A stretch of DNA of 64,000 nucleotides from the NCBI GenBank assembly GCA_023548195.1, contig JAJHZJ010000014.1, positions 13,926,718 through 13,990,717 of the forward strand, read 5' to 3'. Origin of the DNA: Bettongia penicillata ogilbyi (taxonomy: Eukaryota; Chordata; Mammalia; Diprotodontia; Potoroidae). Below are positions 12,172-21,146 of this stretch, piece by piece; position 1 is the stretch's first letter; every line of letters starts with the position of its first letter. Position numbers and translations under genes: made by a program. The notes under the pieces are model-generated. The model had not been told where the DNA came from. It saw only the letters and a list, made by a program, of their open reading frames with translations, and ran no database searches.

Positions 12172-13006
12172 TTTTTAAATATTTACTTATTTATTTAACT
12201 TTTTACATTCGTTTTCACAAAATTTTGGGTTCCAAATTTTCTCCCATTTTATCCCCTCCCCCAACCCCAATACACCAAGCAATCTAATTTTCCCTATCTC
12301 CAATCTGCCCTCTGTTCTATCATCCCTCCCTTCTCTTGTCCCCATTTTCTCTTTTCTCCTGTAAGGCCAGATGACTTTCTATTCCTCATTAACTGTATGT
12401 CTTCTTTCCTCGTAGCAACAACAATACTAAACAGTTATTCCTAAAACTTTGAGTTCCAAATTCTCCCCATCCCTCCCTCCCCACCCATTCCCTTTGGGAA
12501 GGCAGGCTATTCAATATGGGCCATATCTGGGTAGTTTTGCAAATGACTTCCATGATAGTCGTGTTGTGTAAGACTAACTGAATTACCCTCCATCCTATCC
12601 TGCCCCTCATTGTTTCTCTTCTGTCTTTTGATCCTGTCCCTCCCAAAGTGTTGACTTCAAATTGCTCCCTCCTCCCATTGCCCTCCCTTCCATCATCCCC
12701 GCCCTTGCCTATCTCCTTCTCCCCCACTTTCCTATACTGTAAGATAGATTTTCATACCAAAATGAGTATGCATTTTATTCCTTCCTTTAGTCAAATGTGA
12801 TGAGGGTAAACTTCTTGTTTTTTTTTTCTCAGCTCTCCTCTTTTTTCCTCCACTAAAAAGTCTCCTACTTGCCTCTTAAATGACATATAATTACCCCATT
12901 CCATTTCACCCTCTTTCCTCCCACTACATTTCTCTCTCACCATTTACCTTAATTTCTTTTAAGATATGGTCCCATCCTATTCAGTTCAATCTGTGCTCTC
13001 TATCTC

Positions 13007-13060
13007 TGTATGTGTGTGCATGTGTGTATGTGTGTGCATGCGTGTACATGTGCATGTGTG
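13007..13060 (-). repeat. (TG/CA) microsatellite inside HAL1-B
   Basis: 'tgtgtgtgcatgtgtgtatg'-type alternation on the plus strand, at the same place in the element as the tract in HAL1-A. Confidence 0.85.
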
Positions 13061-13194
13061 GTCCCACCAACTACCCAGATACTGAAAAGTTTTAAGAGTT
13101 AGAAATATTGTCTTTCCATGTATGAATGTAAACAGTTCATTTCTGGTAAGTCCCTTAAGACTTCTCTTTGCTGTTTCCTTTTTCATGCTTCTTC

Positions 13195-14293
13195 TCATTC
13201 TTGTATTTGAAAGTCAAATTTTTTTTCAGCTCTGGTCTTTTCATTAAGAATGATTGAAAGTCCTCTGTTTCATTGAAAGACCATATTTTCCCTTGAAGTA
13301 TTATACTCAGTTTAGCTGGGTAGGTGATTCTTGGTTTGAGTCCTAGTTCCTTTGACTTCTGGTATATCCTATTCCACGCCCTTCGATCCCTTAATGTAGA
13401 AGCTGCTAGATCTTGGGTTATCCTGATTGTATTTCCACAGTACTGGAATTGTTTCTTTCTAGCTGCTTGCAAGATTTTCTCCTTGAGCTGGGAGTTCTGG
13501 AATTTGGCCACAATGTTCCTAGGAGTTTCTCTTTTTGGATCTCTTTCAGGTGGTGATCGATGGATTCTTTCAATACTTATTTTGCCCTCTGGTTCTAGAA
13601 TGTCAGGGCAGTTTTCCTTGATAATTTCATGGAAGATGATGTCTAGGCTCTTTTTTTGATCATGACTTTCAGGTAGTCCCATAATTTTTAAATTGTCTCT
13701 CCTGGATCTATTTTCCAGGTCAGTTGTTTTTCCCATGAGATATTTCACATTCTCTTCCATTTTTTCATTCTTTTGGTTTTGTTTGGTAATTTCTTGGTTT
13801 CTCAGAAAGTCATTAGACTCCATCTATTCCATTCTAATTTTGAGAGAACTATTCTCTTCAGTGAGCTTTTGAACCTCTTTTTCCATTTGGCTAATTCTGC
13901 TTTTGAAAGCATTCTTCTCCTCATTGGCTTTTTGAACCTCTTTTGTCAATTGAGTGAGCCTATTTTTCAAGGTGTTATTTTCTTCAGTATTTTTTGGGTC
14001 TCCTTTACCAAGGTATTGACCCATTTTTCATGCTTTTCTTGCATCTCTCTCATTTCTCTTCCCAGTTTTTCCTCCACCTGTCTCACTTGCTTTTCAAAAT
14101 CCTTTTTGAGCTCTTGCAAGGACTGAGCCCACCCGACATCCCCCTGGAATGTCTGGGGTACCGAGGCCCCGCCCTCCACGTCTTTCCCTGATGGCAAGAA
14201 TATGTCCTTGTCATCAGATCCGAAAGTTGGGATCATTTGCATCTGTTCAAAAAAACTCTCTATAGTCTTATTTTTCTTCCCTTTTCTGGGCAT
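13195..14293 (-). pseudogene. L1 ORF1p-like ORF of HAL1-B (disabled)
   Basis: Starts at 14293 with 'MPRKGKKNKTIESFF', the basic N-terminus common to the family. A coiled coil, RRM-like region and C-terminal domain follow, as in HAL1-A. Three lesions are visible: a one-base contraction in an A-run near 13985-13990, the TAG at 13824-13826 also present in HAL1-A, and a one-base deletion near 13225 that moves the C-terminus out of frame. From about 13240 to 13790 I find no nucleotide difference from HAL1-A, while the N-terminal half differs by about 7%. Confidence 0.88.
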
Positions 14294-15073
14294 TTTCCCA
14301 GCCAGTTACTTGACTTCTGAGATTCCTGTCCACCCCCACCTAGATCTGCCCAGCTAGTGCTTGGGGTCTGAGATTCAAATGGGCTTTCCGTGGTAGGCGT
14401 GGCTGCTATTCAATGTGAGCTTTAGTTCTGGTGCTGGGGTGGGGGCAGGGCCGCCTCCCCGGCTCAGTTCCCTGAACGGCTTTATGCAGAGATCTTCAGA
14501 AATGGAGCGGGTGGGGCAGGTTCGTCTCCCAAGCTCAGCTCCTTCAGGTGGTTTATGCAGAGACTTTCAGTAATGAAGATCCTGCCTGCTGCTGGGGGAG
14601 TCCCGGGCCACCATGGCCGTGCTGCCGCTGTCTCTGCCGCCACCCCTGCCTCTGCCTCAACCACTTCCTGCCCCTGCCTCTGCCTCCGCCACTTCCTCCT
14701 GAGAGTGCCTGAGCCACGGAGACACCCCTCTCCCCTCTCGGTCAGCCCAGGCATGTCTCTCACTGACCTGTAGATTCTGTGGGCAGAGGGACCTTCCAGG
14801 CCACCGGAGGTTCCATCCCTGAAGCCTGCTCGGATCAGCTTCTCTGGGGTCGCGGCCAGGGCAGTGCTGAGGTGGGGTCCGCTTTCTGGGACACTACGGA
14901 CCCTGGGGACGGCTTTCCAGGGCTCTCTGGAACGGAAATCTCTTTCACTATGTTTCTGCGCACCCTGCAGTGATCCAGAACTTCTGGGGAGCTCTTCTTA
15001 CATTAAATCTATGGGGTGTGGGTTCGGAGCTCACGTACGTGCATCTTTCTACTCCTCCATCTTGACTCCGCCT
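14294..15073 (-). promoter_or_regulatory. GC-rich 5' UTR, putative internal promoter, of HAL1-B
   Basis: The minus-strand 5' terminus carries 'aagatggagg' close to the first base. That is a YY1-like word (AAGATGG), and human L1 carries a YY1 site at the same terminal position. GC content and CpG density rise sharply over 14430-14960. Promoter function is inferred from position and homology only. Confidence 0.5.
14455..14577 (-). repeat. ~71-bp 5' UTR monomers of HAL1-B (two units)
   Basis: Two units starting 'ctccccggctc' (14455) and 'ctcccaagctc' (14526) on the plus strand, 71 bp apart. Each contains 'tttatgcagaga' and ends near 'cttcag.aatg'. Matching units occur three times in HAL1-D and once in HAL1-E. 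Confidence 0.75.
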
Positions 15074-15085
15074 ATTTTCTATTTT

Positions 15086-15309
15086 GTTATGTTTTTGTTT
15101 GGTTTGGTTTTTCTCATGCTATCTCCCATTTGTTTTAATTCTTCTATGCAACATGACTAATGTGAAAAATGTACTTAATAAGAATGTATGTGTAGAACTC
15201 ATGTAACATTTCATGCCTTCATGGGGAATGAAGAGGAGAAAATTTAAAAATTATGAAAGTGATTGTTGAAAATTGGAAACAAATTAATCATAAAAATAAT
15301 AAATAAAAG
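15086..15309 (+). mobile_element. L1-beta, rest of 3' UTR
   Basis: Resumes after HAL1-B with 'gttatgtttttgtttggttt', 'cccatttgttttaattcttc' and 'gcaacatgactaatgtgaaa', then an A-rich end at about 15305. The same 3' UTR type occurs at 32856-33160, which confirms the assignment. Confidence 0.88.
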
Positions 15310-15790
15310 GAAATGATTGATTTTAGAAAATTCTGGAAAGACATATGAACTGATGCAAAGTGATGTGAGTGGAACCAGGAGAACAGTAATAGCAATACAG
15401 TGTAATGATTAACTGTTAATGACTTAGCTCTTCTCAACAATACAATGATTCAAGACAATCCCAAAAGATTCATGATGAAAAATGCTATCCACCTCCAAAG
15501 GAAGAGCTGATGGAGTCTGAATGCAGATGAAAGCATACGATTTTATACTTTCGGTATTTTTGTCATCCTTCTTCTGTCTTTGGTTCTGTCTTCTTTCACA
15601 TGAGTAATATGTTTTGCATGATTGAATATGTGTAACCTCTATCAAACTGCTTACCTTCTCAGGATGGGGGGAGGTGAGGAAGAAAGAGGGAAAAATTTGG
15701 AACTCAAAGTTTTCTTAAGATGAATGTTAAAATTTGTCTTTTCATATAACTGGGAAAAACACGATATTATTTAAAAAACTAAATTAAAAT
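15310..15790 (+). mobile_element. L1-alpha, segment 3 of 3 (3' UTR)
   Basis: Begins with the right TSD of L1-beta ('gaaatgatt', 15310-15318) and continues the L1-alpha text with 'aaattctggaaagacatatg' and 'gtggaaccaggagaacagta'. A 3' UTR with 'gggaaaaatttggaactcaa' near 15690-15708 and an A-rich end follow. With segments 1 and 2 it shows that everything from 9149 to 15309 inserted into one older L1. Confidence 0.85.
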
Positions 15791-15829
15791 AATAGATTAT
15801 CACAAAAATACTGTTTTGGAGAATAAAGA

Positions 15830-17290
15830 ATTGAAAGTTGGCAACCCCAAATTTTTTTTACAGAATTTTCTTGTGGTTACATTGGGACAAAGAATTTTTC
15901 CCCCTTTGGTAGTTGCTTCAGAGCTAGTTCTATTTCTATTTCTGAAATTGTGCTATTTACCATCTGTATTTGTTCTTTTGATAGTTTGGGCATCACATAT
16001 TTCAAAATACTTTTTTGTGTGTTCTAAGCTTGGTAGTAAAAACTGCAATATTGACTGACACTGATATTTCTTTTTATTACTTCTGGTTTTGTTGCAAATT
16101 CATCTTGTTTGCTCTTTTGCTGATTGGATTTTCTGCCTCTTAAAAATCAGGTTAGTCATACTTCATCAACTGTATTGCTTTTAACAACAAATAAGCTTTT
16201 AAAAATAATTTCTGCAGTTTTTTTGTTTTCTGTTTATTTACTTTTTCAGTGGTTTTTAGTTGTACTTGTTTTGGTTTTATTTGTTGGCTTTCCAATTTTT
16301 CTATTTTGTTCATGTACATTTTGAGAGATATAACTTTTCCTCTGTGAACTGCTTTAGCTACATCCCAGAAATTTTAGTTTGCTGTTTAACCATCATATTC
16401 TTCTTTCACAAAATTATTAATTGTTTCTATATTAATTCTATAACCTACTAACTGCTTAGCAGTTTATTAATAAGTCTCTATTTGGGGGAATTTTTTATTT
16501 GTGCTGGTTACTATTTTTATTGAGTTATGGTATATAAAAGATATGTTTATTATTTTTACCTTTATTTGTACTATTTCTGTGCCCTAAAACATGGTAAAAG
16601 TTCTATGTGGTTCTAAAAAATATGTATATTTTCTAGTATTCCCACTTAAAGGAAACCATAAATCTTTTAGCTTTAGGTTTTCAACAATTTGTTTAATTTC
16701 ATATTTCCATTTTGTTAGATTTGTTCAAAGCTGAGAGGTACATTAAAATCTACCACTACTGTATTTTACATATATATTCTTATAATTCAGCAAATTTTCC
16801 TTTTATTAATATAGATTCTAAGGCATTTAGAGCATGTAAGTTTAATATTGATATTGGTTTGTTTATGATTCCTTTCAGCATAAAATAATTTCCTTATTTA
16901 TCTCTTTTTATGTTGTGATTTTTTTCTTTTTGCTTTGTCTTATAACATGTTTACAATTCCTGTTTTGGATTTACCTAAATCATAGCAAATTTTGTTCCAG
17001 TTTTTCATTTTTATTTTGTGTGCATACAGTGCCCCCAAAATCTTAGTTTTAAGTTTTAATAGATTTTTAAAGGTTCACCCACAACCTTTTTTTTCAGGTA
17101 TATTTCTTGTAAGCCAAAGATTGAGAGTTTTTTTTTTATCCAAACTGTCCCTCTTTTTTTTTTTTGTTTTATTGGAAAATTTCATCCATTAACATTCAAA
17201 GTTCTAAGAATTAGATTTATATTTTCTTCCATTTGTCTCTGATATTTTTTTTCTGAATTAAGAGTAATTTCCATTCTTTCTCTGTAAAAA
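15830..17290 (-). mobile_element. Antisense L1 ORF2 relic, endonuclease part
   Basis: The T-rich plus strand reads as antisense L1 ORF2. Examples are 'gaactgctttagctacatcc' plus 'cagaaattttag' (16347-16377), 'ttctatgtggttctaaaaaa' near 16600, 'cattaaaatctaccactact' near 16740 and 'ccattaacattcaaagttc' near 17187. The order of these blocks matches antisense L1 through the endonuclease-coding region. No open frame survives. It is much older than the L1 fragments at 8.5-15.8 kb, and its borders are approximate. Confidence 0.75.
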
Positions 17291-18589
17291 TAGTACTTAT
17301 TTCTTTAGTTAGTTTAGCATAATCTCCTTTAAGGCAATCCTATTTCTACTAGCTCTCTCTCTTCTGATCACTGTCAACCACCCATCTCATCCTATGATCA
17401 TTTCTTTTTCTGCTTAACTAATTAATTCTTTTTTCTTTCTCCTTTCTTTTCCCCTCTTAATTAAGTAGTGAAATGAAATTTCCCTTCTTCCCCTCCTTTT
17501 CAACATATTTGTTGGTTTTTATTTCATTTTCTTTACCTTTTTCTATCCTTCATCCTCTTCATTATTTCTCTTCCCTTTTTTCCTCTGGATTTTAATTCTT
17601 TGATTCATGATTCTTATTCCTGTTTATTCCTTTTTTATTCTCTGTGTTCTTCATGGAATTAAAGCTTTTGAGGTACCTATTTTGAGTTCCCTCTTCTAAA
17701 ACATTTCTGTGTTATTCTGTATATCATGTTCCCTATCCTCATTTTTCTGTTGTGCCTCACTCTTGGAAATGCCAATTCCTGCAGGAGAAAAAAAAGGATA
17801 GATATTTTCTCCATGGTATCTCCCTGATGTGTAGTTACTTATTGATCCTTACCTATTGGTCGTGAAATCACTTTGGATCCATGCCTGCTCACTCTTCTGG
17901 ACATCAGTTGCCTCCAGGAGCTTTGATTCTTCTTCTCTTTTAACATGATGCTGTGTTCATGGAGATATAGCACTTTCTCAAACGTAGTGATTTCTCTAAG
18001 CACCAAATTCCTGTAGATTATCTGCTGTTGTAAGGTCCTTATCTCCCAATGTAGAATATCTCTCTTCCCCAGGAACATTTTTTATTGGGATACCCTCCCA
18101 TGGCTGAAATGAGATTCTCCCTTTCTTTCCTGCTCCTTTAATCTTGACCTTTTCTGTCTCACTCATTCTCTTGTTGGTCCTCTTCTTCCTGAGACAACAC
18201 AGGAGTATTTTTCTCTTCATTATTAATATTTAACTCTATTAAGGTACATTCCATATTCCCTCTATCTTTCCTTCTCATTATGCATCCTCACATTTTGCAA
18301 TTTTGTCCCACAAAAAACAATTCACCTGTTATCAGTTTCTGATGTTTAGTCTTCTACCATTACTTCTATTTGACTTCTACATTAATCCTTGTCATATGCT
18401 TTTATAAAGAAATCTCTTAATGTTTTCTCCATTGTTCTTTTGTTACTTGTTGTGATCCCATAGGGTCCTTTTCTTTCTAGTGTTTTTTCCTGGATAATTT
18501 ATTTCTTTACTGATGCTTTCCTTAATTGATGCATTTGTTTATCTTGTTTGTATTTCTGTTGTCCAGAGTGCAAAGCAAAACATTCTCTT
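17291..18589. other. Pyrimidine-rich stretch, unassigned
   Basis: Strong C/T bias on the plus strand. Two overlapping minus-strand frames (17839-18078, 18220-17996) are K/R/E-rich and could be a decayed continuation of the antisense L1 to the left, because ORF1 would be expected on this side. I do not recognise a family motif in them. Confidence 0.35.
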
Positions 18590-18919
18590 ATTCAGACCCT
18601 TATAACCTCTACTTTGGACTAGGGTAATAGCCTTCTAATTAGAGGCCCTGTTTTAAGTCTCTCCTAAGTCCAATCCATTCTCTATTCAGCTTCCAGAGTA
18701 ATTTTCCTAAGGCACAATTCCAACGTTGGCACTCCCTGTTACCTCCAGGATCAAATATAATTCTCCATTTGACTCCTTGACAAACTGGCCCCATCCTACC
18801 TTTCTTTTCTGACATTTTACTCCCCTCCACAATCTCTATGATACAGCAACATTTGACTACTTACTGTTCTTCTTACAAAAAGGTCCTTCTTGCATCCCTG
18901 TCCTTGGTATTAGGTAAGT
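18590..18919 (+). mobile_element. CR1-clade (L2-like) LINE relic, left part
   Basis: Resembles the C-terminal part of a CR1/L2 ORF2: 'tccaatccattctctattca' (18668-18687), 'cctccaggatcaaatataat' (18743-18762) and 'ctggccccatcctacctttc' (18785-18804). These match the text also seen at 41.7-42.4 kb. Multiple stops. A SINE interrupts it at about 18920. A related block resumes near 19792. Confidence 0.6.
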
Positions 18920-19155
18920 TAGGTGCCCCAGTGGATAGAACATGGGCCTGAAGTTAGGAAGACTCATTTTCCTGAGTTCAAATCTGGCCTCAGACACCAG
19001 CTGTGTTTCCCTGAGCAAGTCACTTAGCCCTACTTGTCTCAATTCCCTCGTCTGTAAAATGAGCTGTGGAAGGAAATAGTAAATCACTTGCCAAGAAAAT
19101 CCTAAATGAGGTCATGAAGAGTTAGATACAACTGAAACAAGTAAACAATAACAAC
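18920..19155 (+). mobile_element. tRNA-derived CORE/MAR-type SINE
   Basis: The head reads 'ccccagtggatagaacatgg'. 'gagttcaaatctggcctcag' resembles a tRNA B box. Then come 'gagcaagtcacttagcccta' (CORE-like), 'tctgtaaaatgagctgtgga' and an end in 'actgaaacaagtaaacaata'. About 235 bp, moderately diverged. The tRNA-like head is part of the SINE and not a tRNA gene. Confidence 0.85.
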
Positions 19156-19164
19156 CACCACTAC

Positions 19165-19791
19165 CACCACCTTCGTACTGGAGGTGTATGGGTTGTTCAT
19201 AGAGGACTAACATCTCTGGTATCGGGGCTGACTGAGCACTTTTCAGGGGCTGTTCATCCACCTTTGGTATCAACCTATTCCCCAACTCTCACCTGGGCTA
19301 CAAGAAGCTATAGCATGTGTAGTGACCACATCCCACTAAAACAACAGTGCAGACAGACTAAACCAGGTTAAGGAAAGCTGACAGGCCTCAAAGTAGAGGG
19401 ATGTCTAACCCAAACAAGTAAAGACTTTCCCCAGTGGAATGAGAAGATGAGGACAATTTGTTCCAACAGAGATCTTGGTCAGACAAGAAGACATAAAGCA
19501 GTATGTAACCTGTATTCCTGCAATAACTATTAGACCTATATATTGTAAACTACCTTTCCCATCTGTAGTTTACTATATGTTTATGCCACTACCCAATTAT
19601 CATGTAAGCTTCCAGGGCAATTGCCAGTCATCCTGACTTTTGTCTTGCCACTGAATTTCAATGATTCTGAAAGAGGGAGTCTGACAGCTTTGTGTAGCTC
19701 TGTCCCACTTAAATCTAATTCATGTTCTAGTCAAGACATTTACTTGTGATATTAGTCTTCTTGTAAAATGAAGGGCAAACAGCACTTTGTA
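19165..19791 (-). mobile_element. Long retroposon (RTE/SINE-like), minus orientation
   Basis: The minus strand begins near 19791 with 'gcccttcattttacaagaag', followed by 'gatttaagtgggacagag'. It matches the elements at 26740 and 46612, which begin 'cattctcgaagaggaccatg' and 'cattttagaagaggaccaat'. The 3' part (19165-19370) matches 47080-47240. This copy carries a 108-bp insertion (19502-19609) that is missing from the copy at 46.6 kb. The family name is uncertain. Confidence 0.6.
19502..19609 (+). repeat. 108-bp module, left arm of an inverted pair
   Basis: The reverse complement of 20713-20820 matches this segment at about 96 of 108 positions with no gaps (counted by hand). The shared text includes 'ctgcaataactattagac' and 'gtttatgcca'. 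It interrupts the retroposon at 19165-19791. Confidence 0.8.
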
Positions 19792-19930
19792 CTGGCTGTC
19801 TCCCTTGCCTGGAACATTTTCCCCCAATCCAGTCCCTAGATTCTTATTCTCTGGCTTCCTTTTAGGCTCAGTTCAAATAGCACCTCCTCTGAGAGGCCTT
19901 TCTTGGTCTCCACAGCTGCTGGTTAATAGA
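19792..19930 (+). mobile_element. CR1-clade (L2-like) LINE relic, right part
   Basis: 'ctgtctcccttgcctggaac' (19797-19816) and 'cttttaggctcagttcaaat' (19860-19879) match the end of the CR1/L2 ORF2 C-terminus ('ccctgcctggaatgc' and 'tcaggtcccaactaaa' types, compare 42350-42430). It probably belongs to the relic at 18590-18919. Confidence 0.55.
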
Positions 19931-20344
19931 AAGGAAAAAATTTTATTGGTGTGATAAATTTACATTTAAAACATAATTTAGTGGAATACTTGACAAAATT
20001 CTGAAATGCAAGTCATTAAGGAAGAGAAATGTCTAAGAAAATGTATATATGACTCCAAAATAAACTATCAAGAAGATTAGAATTTCCCATATATTTCTGA
20101 GTCTATAAAGGTTTCTTCTTTTTTTTTCCTTTTTTTTTGAGGATGGGATAGAGTAATGATTAGGTGTGGAAAAGGAATGAAGGATGGTGAAGGCAGGGCA
20201 TTTCCAGTATATAAAGGCAATTGTAAATCCACAGATATTATAGGTAAAGTATGATTTCAAACTGAAATAGAAACTAGGGGTTGCTAAACTATCTATAAGG
20301 ATCTCTGATGGCCACATATTAACTTAGAAAATGACATCATCTAT
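19931..20344. other. Gene-free stretch, nothing recognised
   Basis: AT-rich with no repeat signature. The 94-codon minus-strand frame (20033-20317) is hydrophobic and unrecognised. Confidence 0.4.
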
Positions 20345-20603
20345 GTTCTATTATATGGGTAGTGCAGTGGATAGAGTGCCAGACCTCAAGTCAGGAAAAT
20401 TCACATTCCTGAGTTCAAATGTGGCCTCAGACACTTCCTAACTGTGTGACTGGGGCAAGTCATTTAACACTGTTTGCCCTAGTTCTCTCATCTGTAGAAT
20501 GAGCTGGAGAAGGAAATGGCAGACACTCCATTGTTTTTGTCAAGGAAACCTAAATGACGTCAGGAAGAATTGGGCATGAATGAAATGAGTCAACAATAAC
20601 AAA
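20345..20603 (+). mobile_element. tRNA-derived CORE/MAR-type SINE
   Basis: Same family as 18920-19155: 'agtgcagtggatagagtgcc' (20361-20380), 'gttcaaatgtggcctcagac' (B-box-like), 'gggcaagtcatttaacactg', 'gagctggagaaggaaatggc', and the tail 'aaatgagtcaacaataacaa'. Confidence 0.88.
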
Positions 20604-20712
20604 TGGTGTTATATTTTTATTAGTTTGGCTAATTATTTCCCAATTATATTTTAATCTTGTTCAGACTCCCACTCCAGAGAGTTGCATTGTGGGTCATGTA
20701 TTTGACATTTCT

Positions 20713-20820
20713 GCTTATATGATAATTGAGTAATGGCATAAACACATAGCAAACTACAGACAGGAAAGGAAGTTTACAAAATATATGTCTAATAGTTATT
20801 GCAGAAATACAGGTTACATG
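20713..20820 (-). repeat. 108-bp module, right arm of an inverted pair
   Basis: Inverted match of 19502-19609, about 89% identical. Here it lies in otherwise unassigned sequence, outside the retroposon. Confidence 0.8.
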
Positions 20821-21132
20821 CTAACTGCTTGTGTAGACTTTTTGTATGTAATTACAAAGTAATCTATAAGATCAAGACATAAAGACATAGCCTTTGGAGG
20901 AAGTAAGTCTCAGTCAATCTAATCCTGCATAAAGACAAGCTCTTATTTATAAGGTTCAGAGGTGGTTTTGATATAGTATCAACAAATATGACCTCTATTT
21001 ACTCTCCCTTTCTATAATTACTAAAGAAAAAAGGTACTTGGCAGGGTTTCCACCTTTTTTTGAATAGAGATTTTTTTCTGTTCTTAGTTTTCTACTTTGG
21101 GTAATACCTTAGAGAGAAGAAAATTTGTTTCA
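20821..21132. other. Gene-free stretch, nothing recognised
   Basis: AT-rich, with no ORF or repeat recognised. Confidence 0.4.
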
Positions 21133-21146
21133 TCAAAGAAACTCCT

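Larger units (their letters stand above)
12172..15073 (-). mobile_element. HAL1-B, near full-length half-LINE-1
   Basis: Reading on the minus strand: 5' end at 15073 ('gcggagtcaagatggaggag'), GC-rich 5' UTR (15073-14294), ORF1 (14293-13195), (CA) tract (about 13060-13007), polypurine 3' UTR and A-rich tail at 12172. No ORF2 or reverse transcriptase motif is present between ORF1 and the tail. An imperfect TSD is visible: 'attttttatttt' at 12160-12171 and 'attttctatttt' at 15074-15085. It lies in the 3' UTR of L1-beta and faces HAL1-A across about 0.9 kb. Length is about 2.9 kb. Confidence 0.88.

Noticed and set aside
14482..14973. Ala/Arg/Pro-rich frames around 14.5-15.0 kb (and similar at 25.3-26.0 and 29.3-29.9 kb) as coding exons
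   Set aside because: They fall in the GC-rich 5' UTRs of HAL1-B, -D and -E, run on both strands, and are not shared in frame between copies.
18920..19155. tRNA gene suggested by an A/B-box-like head
   Set aside because: It belongs to a SINE with CORE-like and tail segments. No cloverleaf with a complete acceptor stem was seen.
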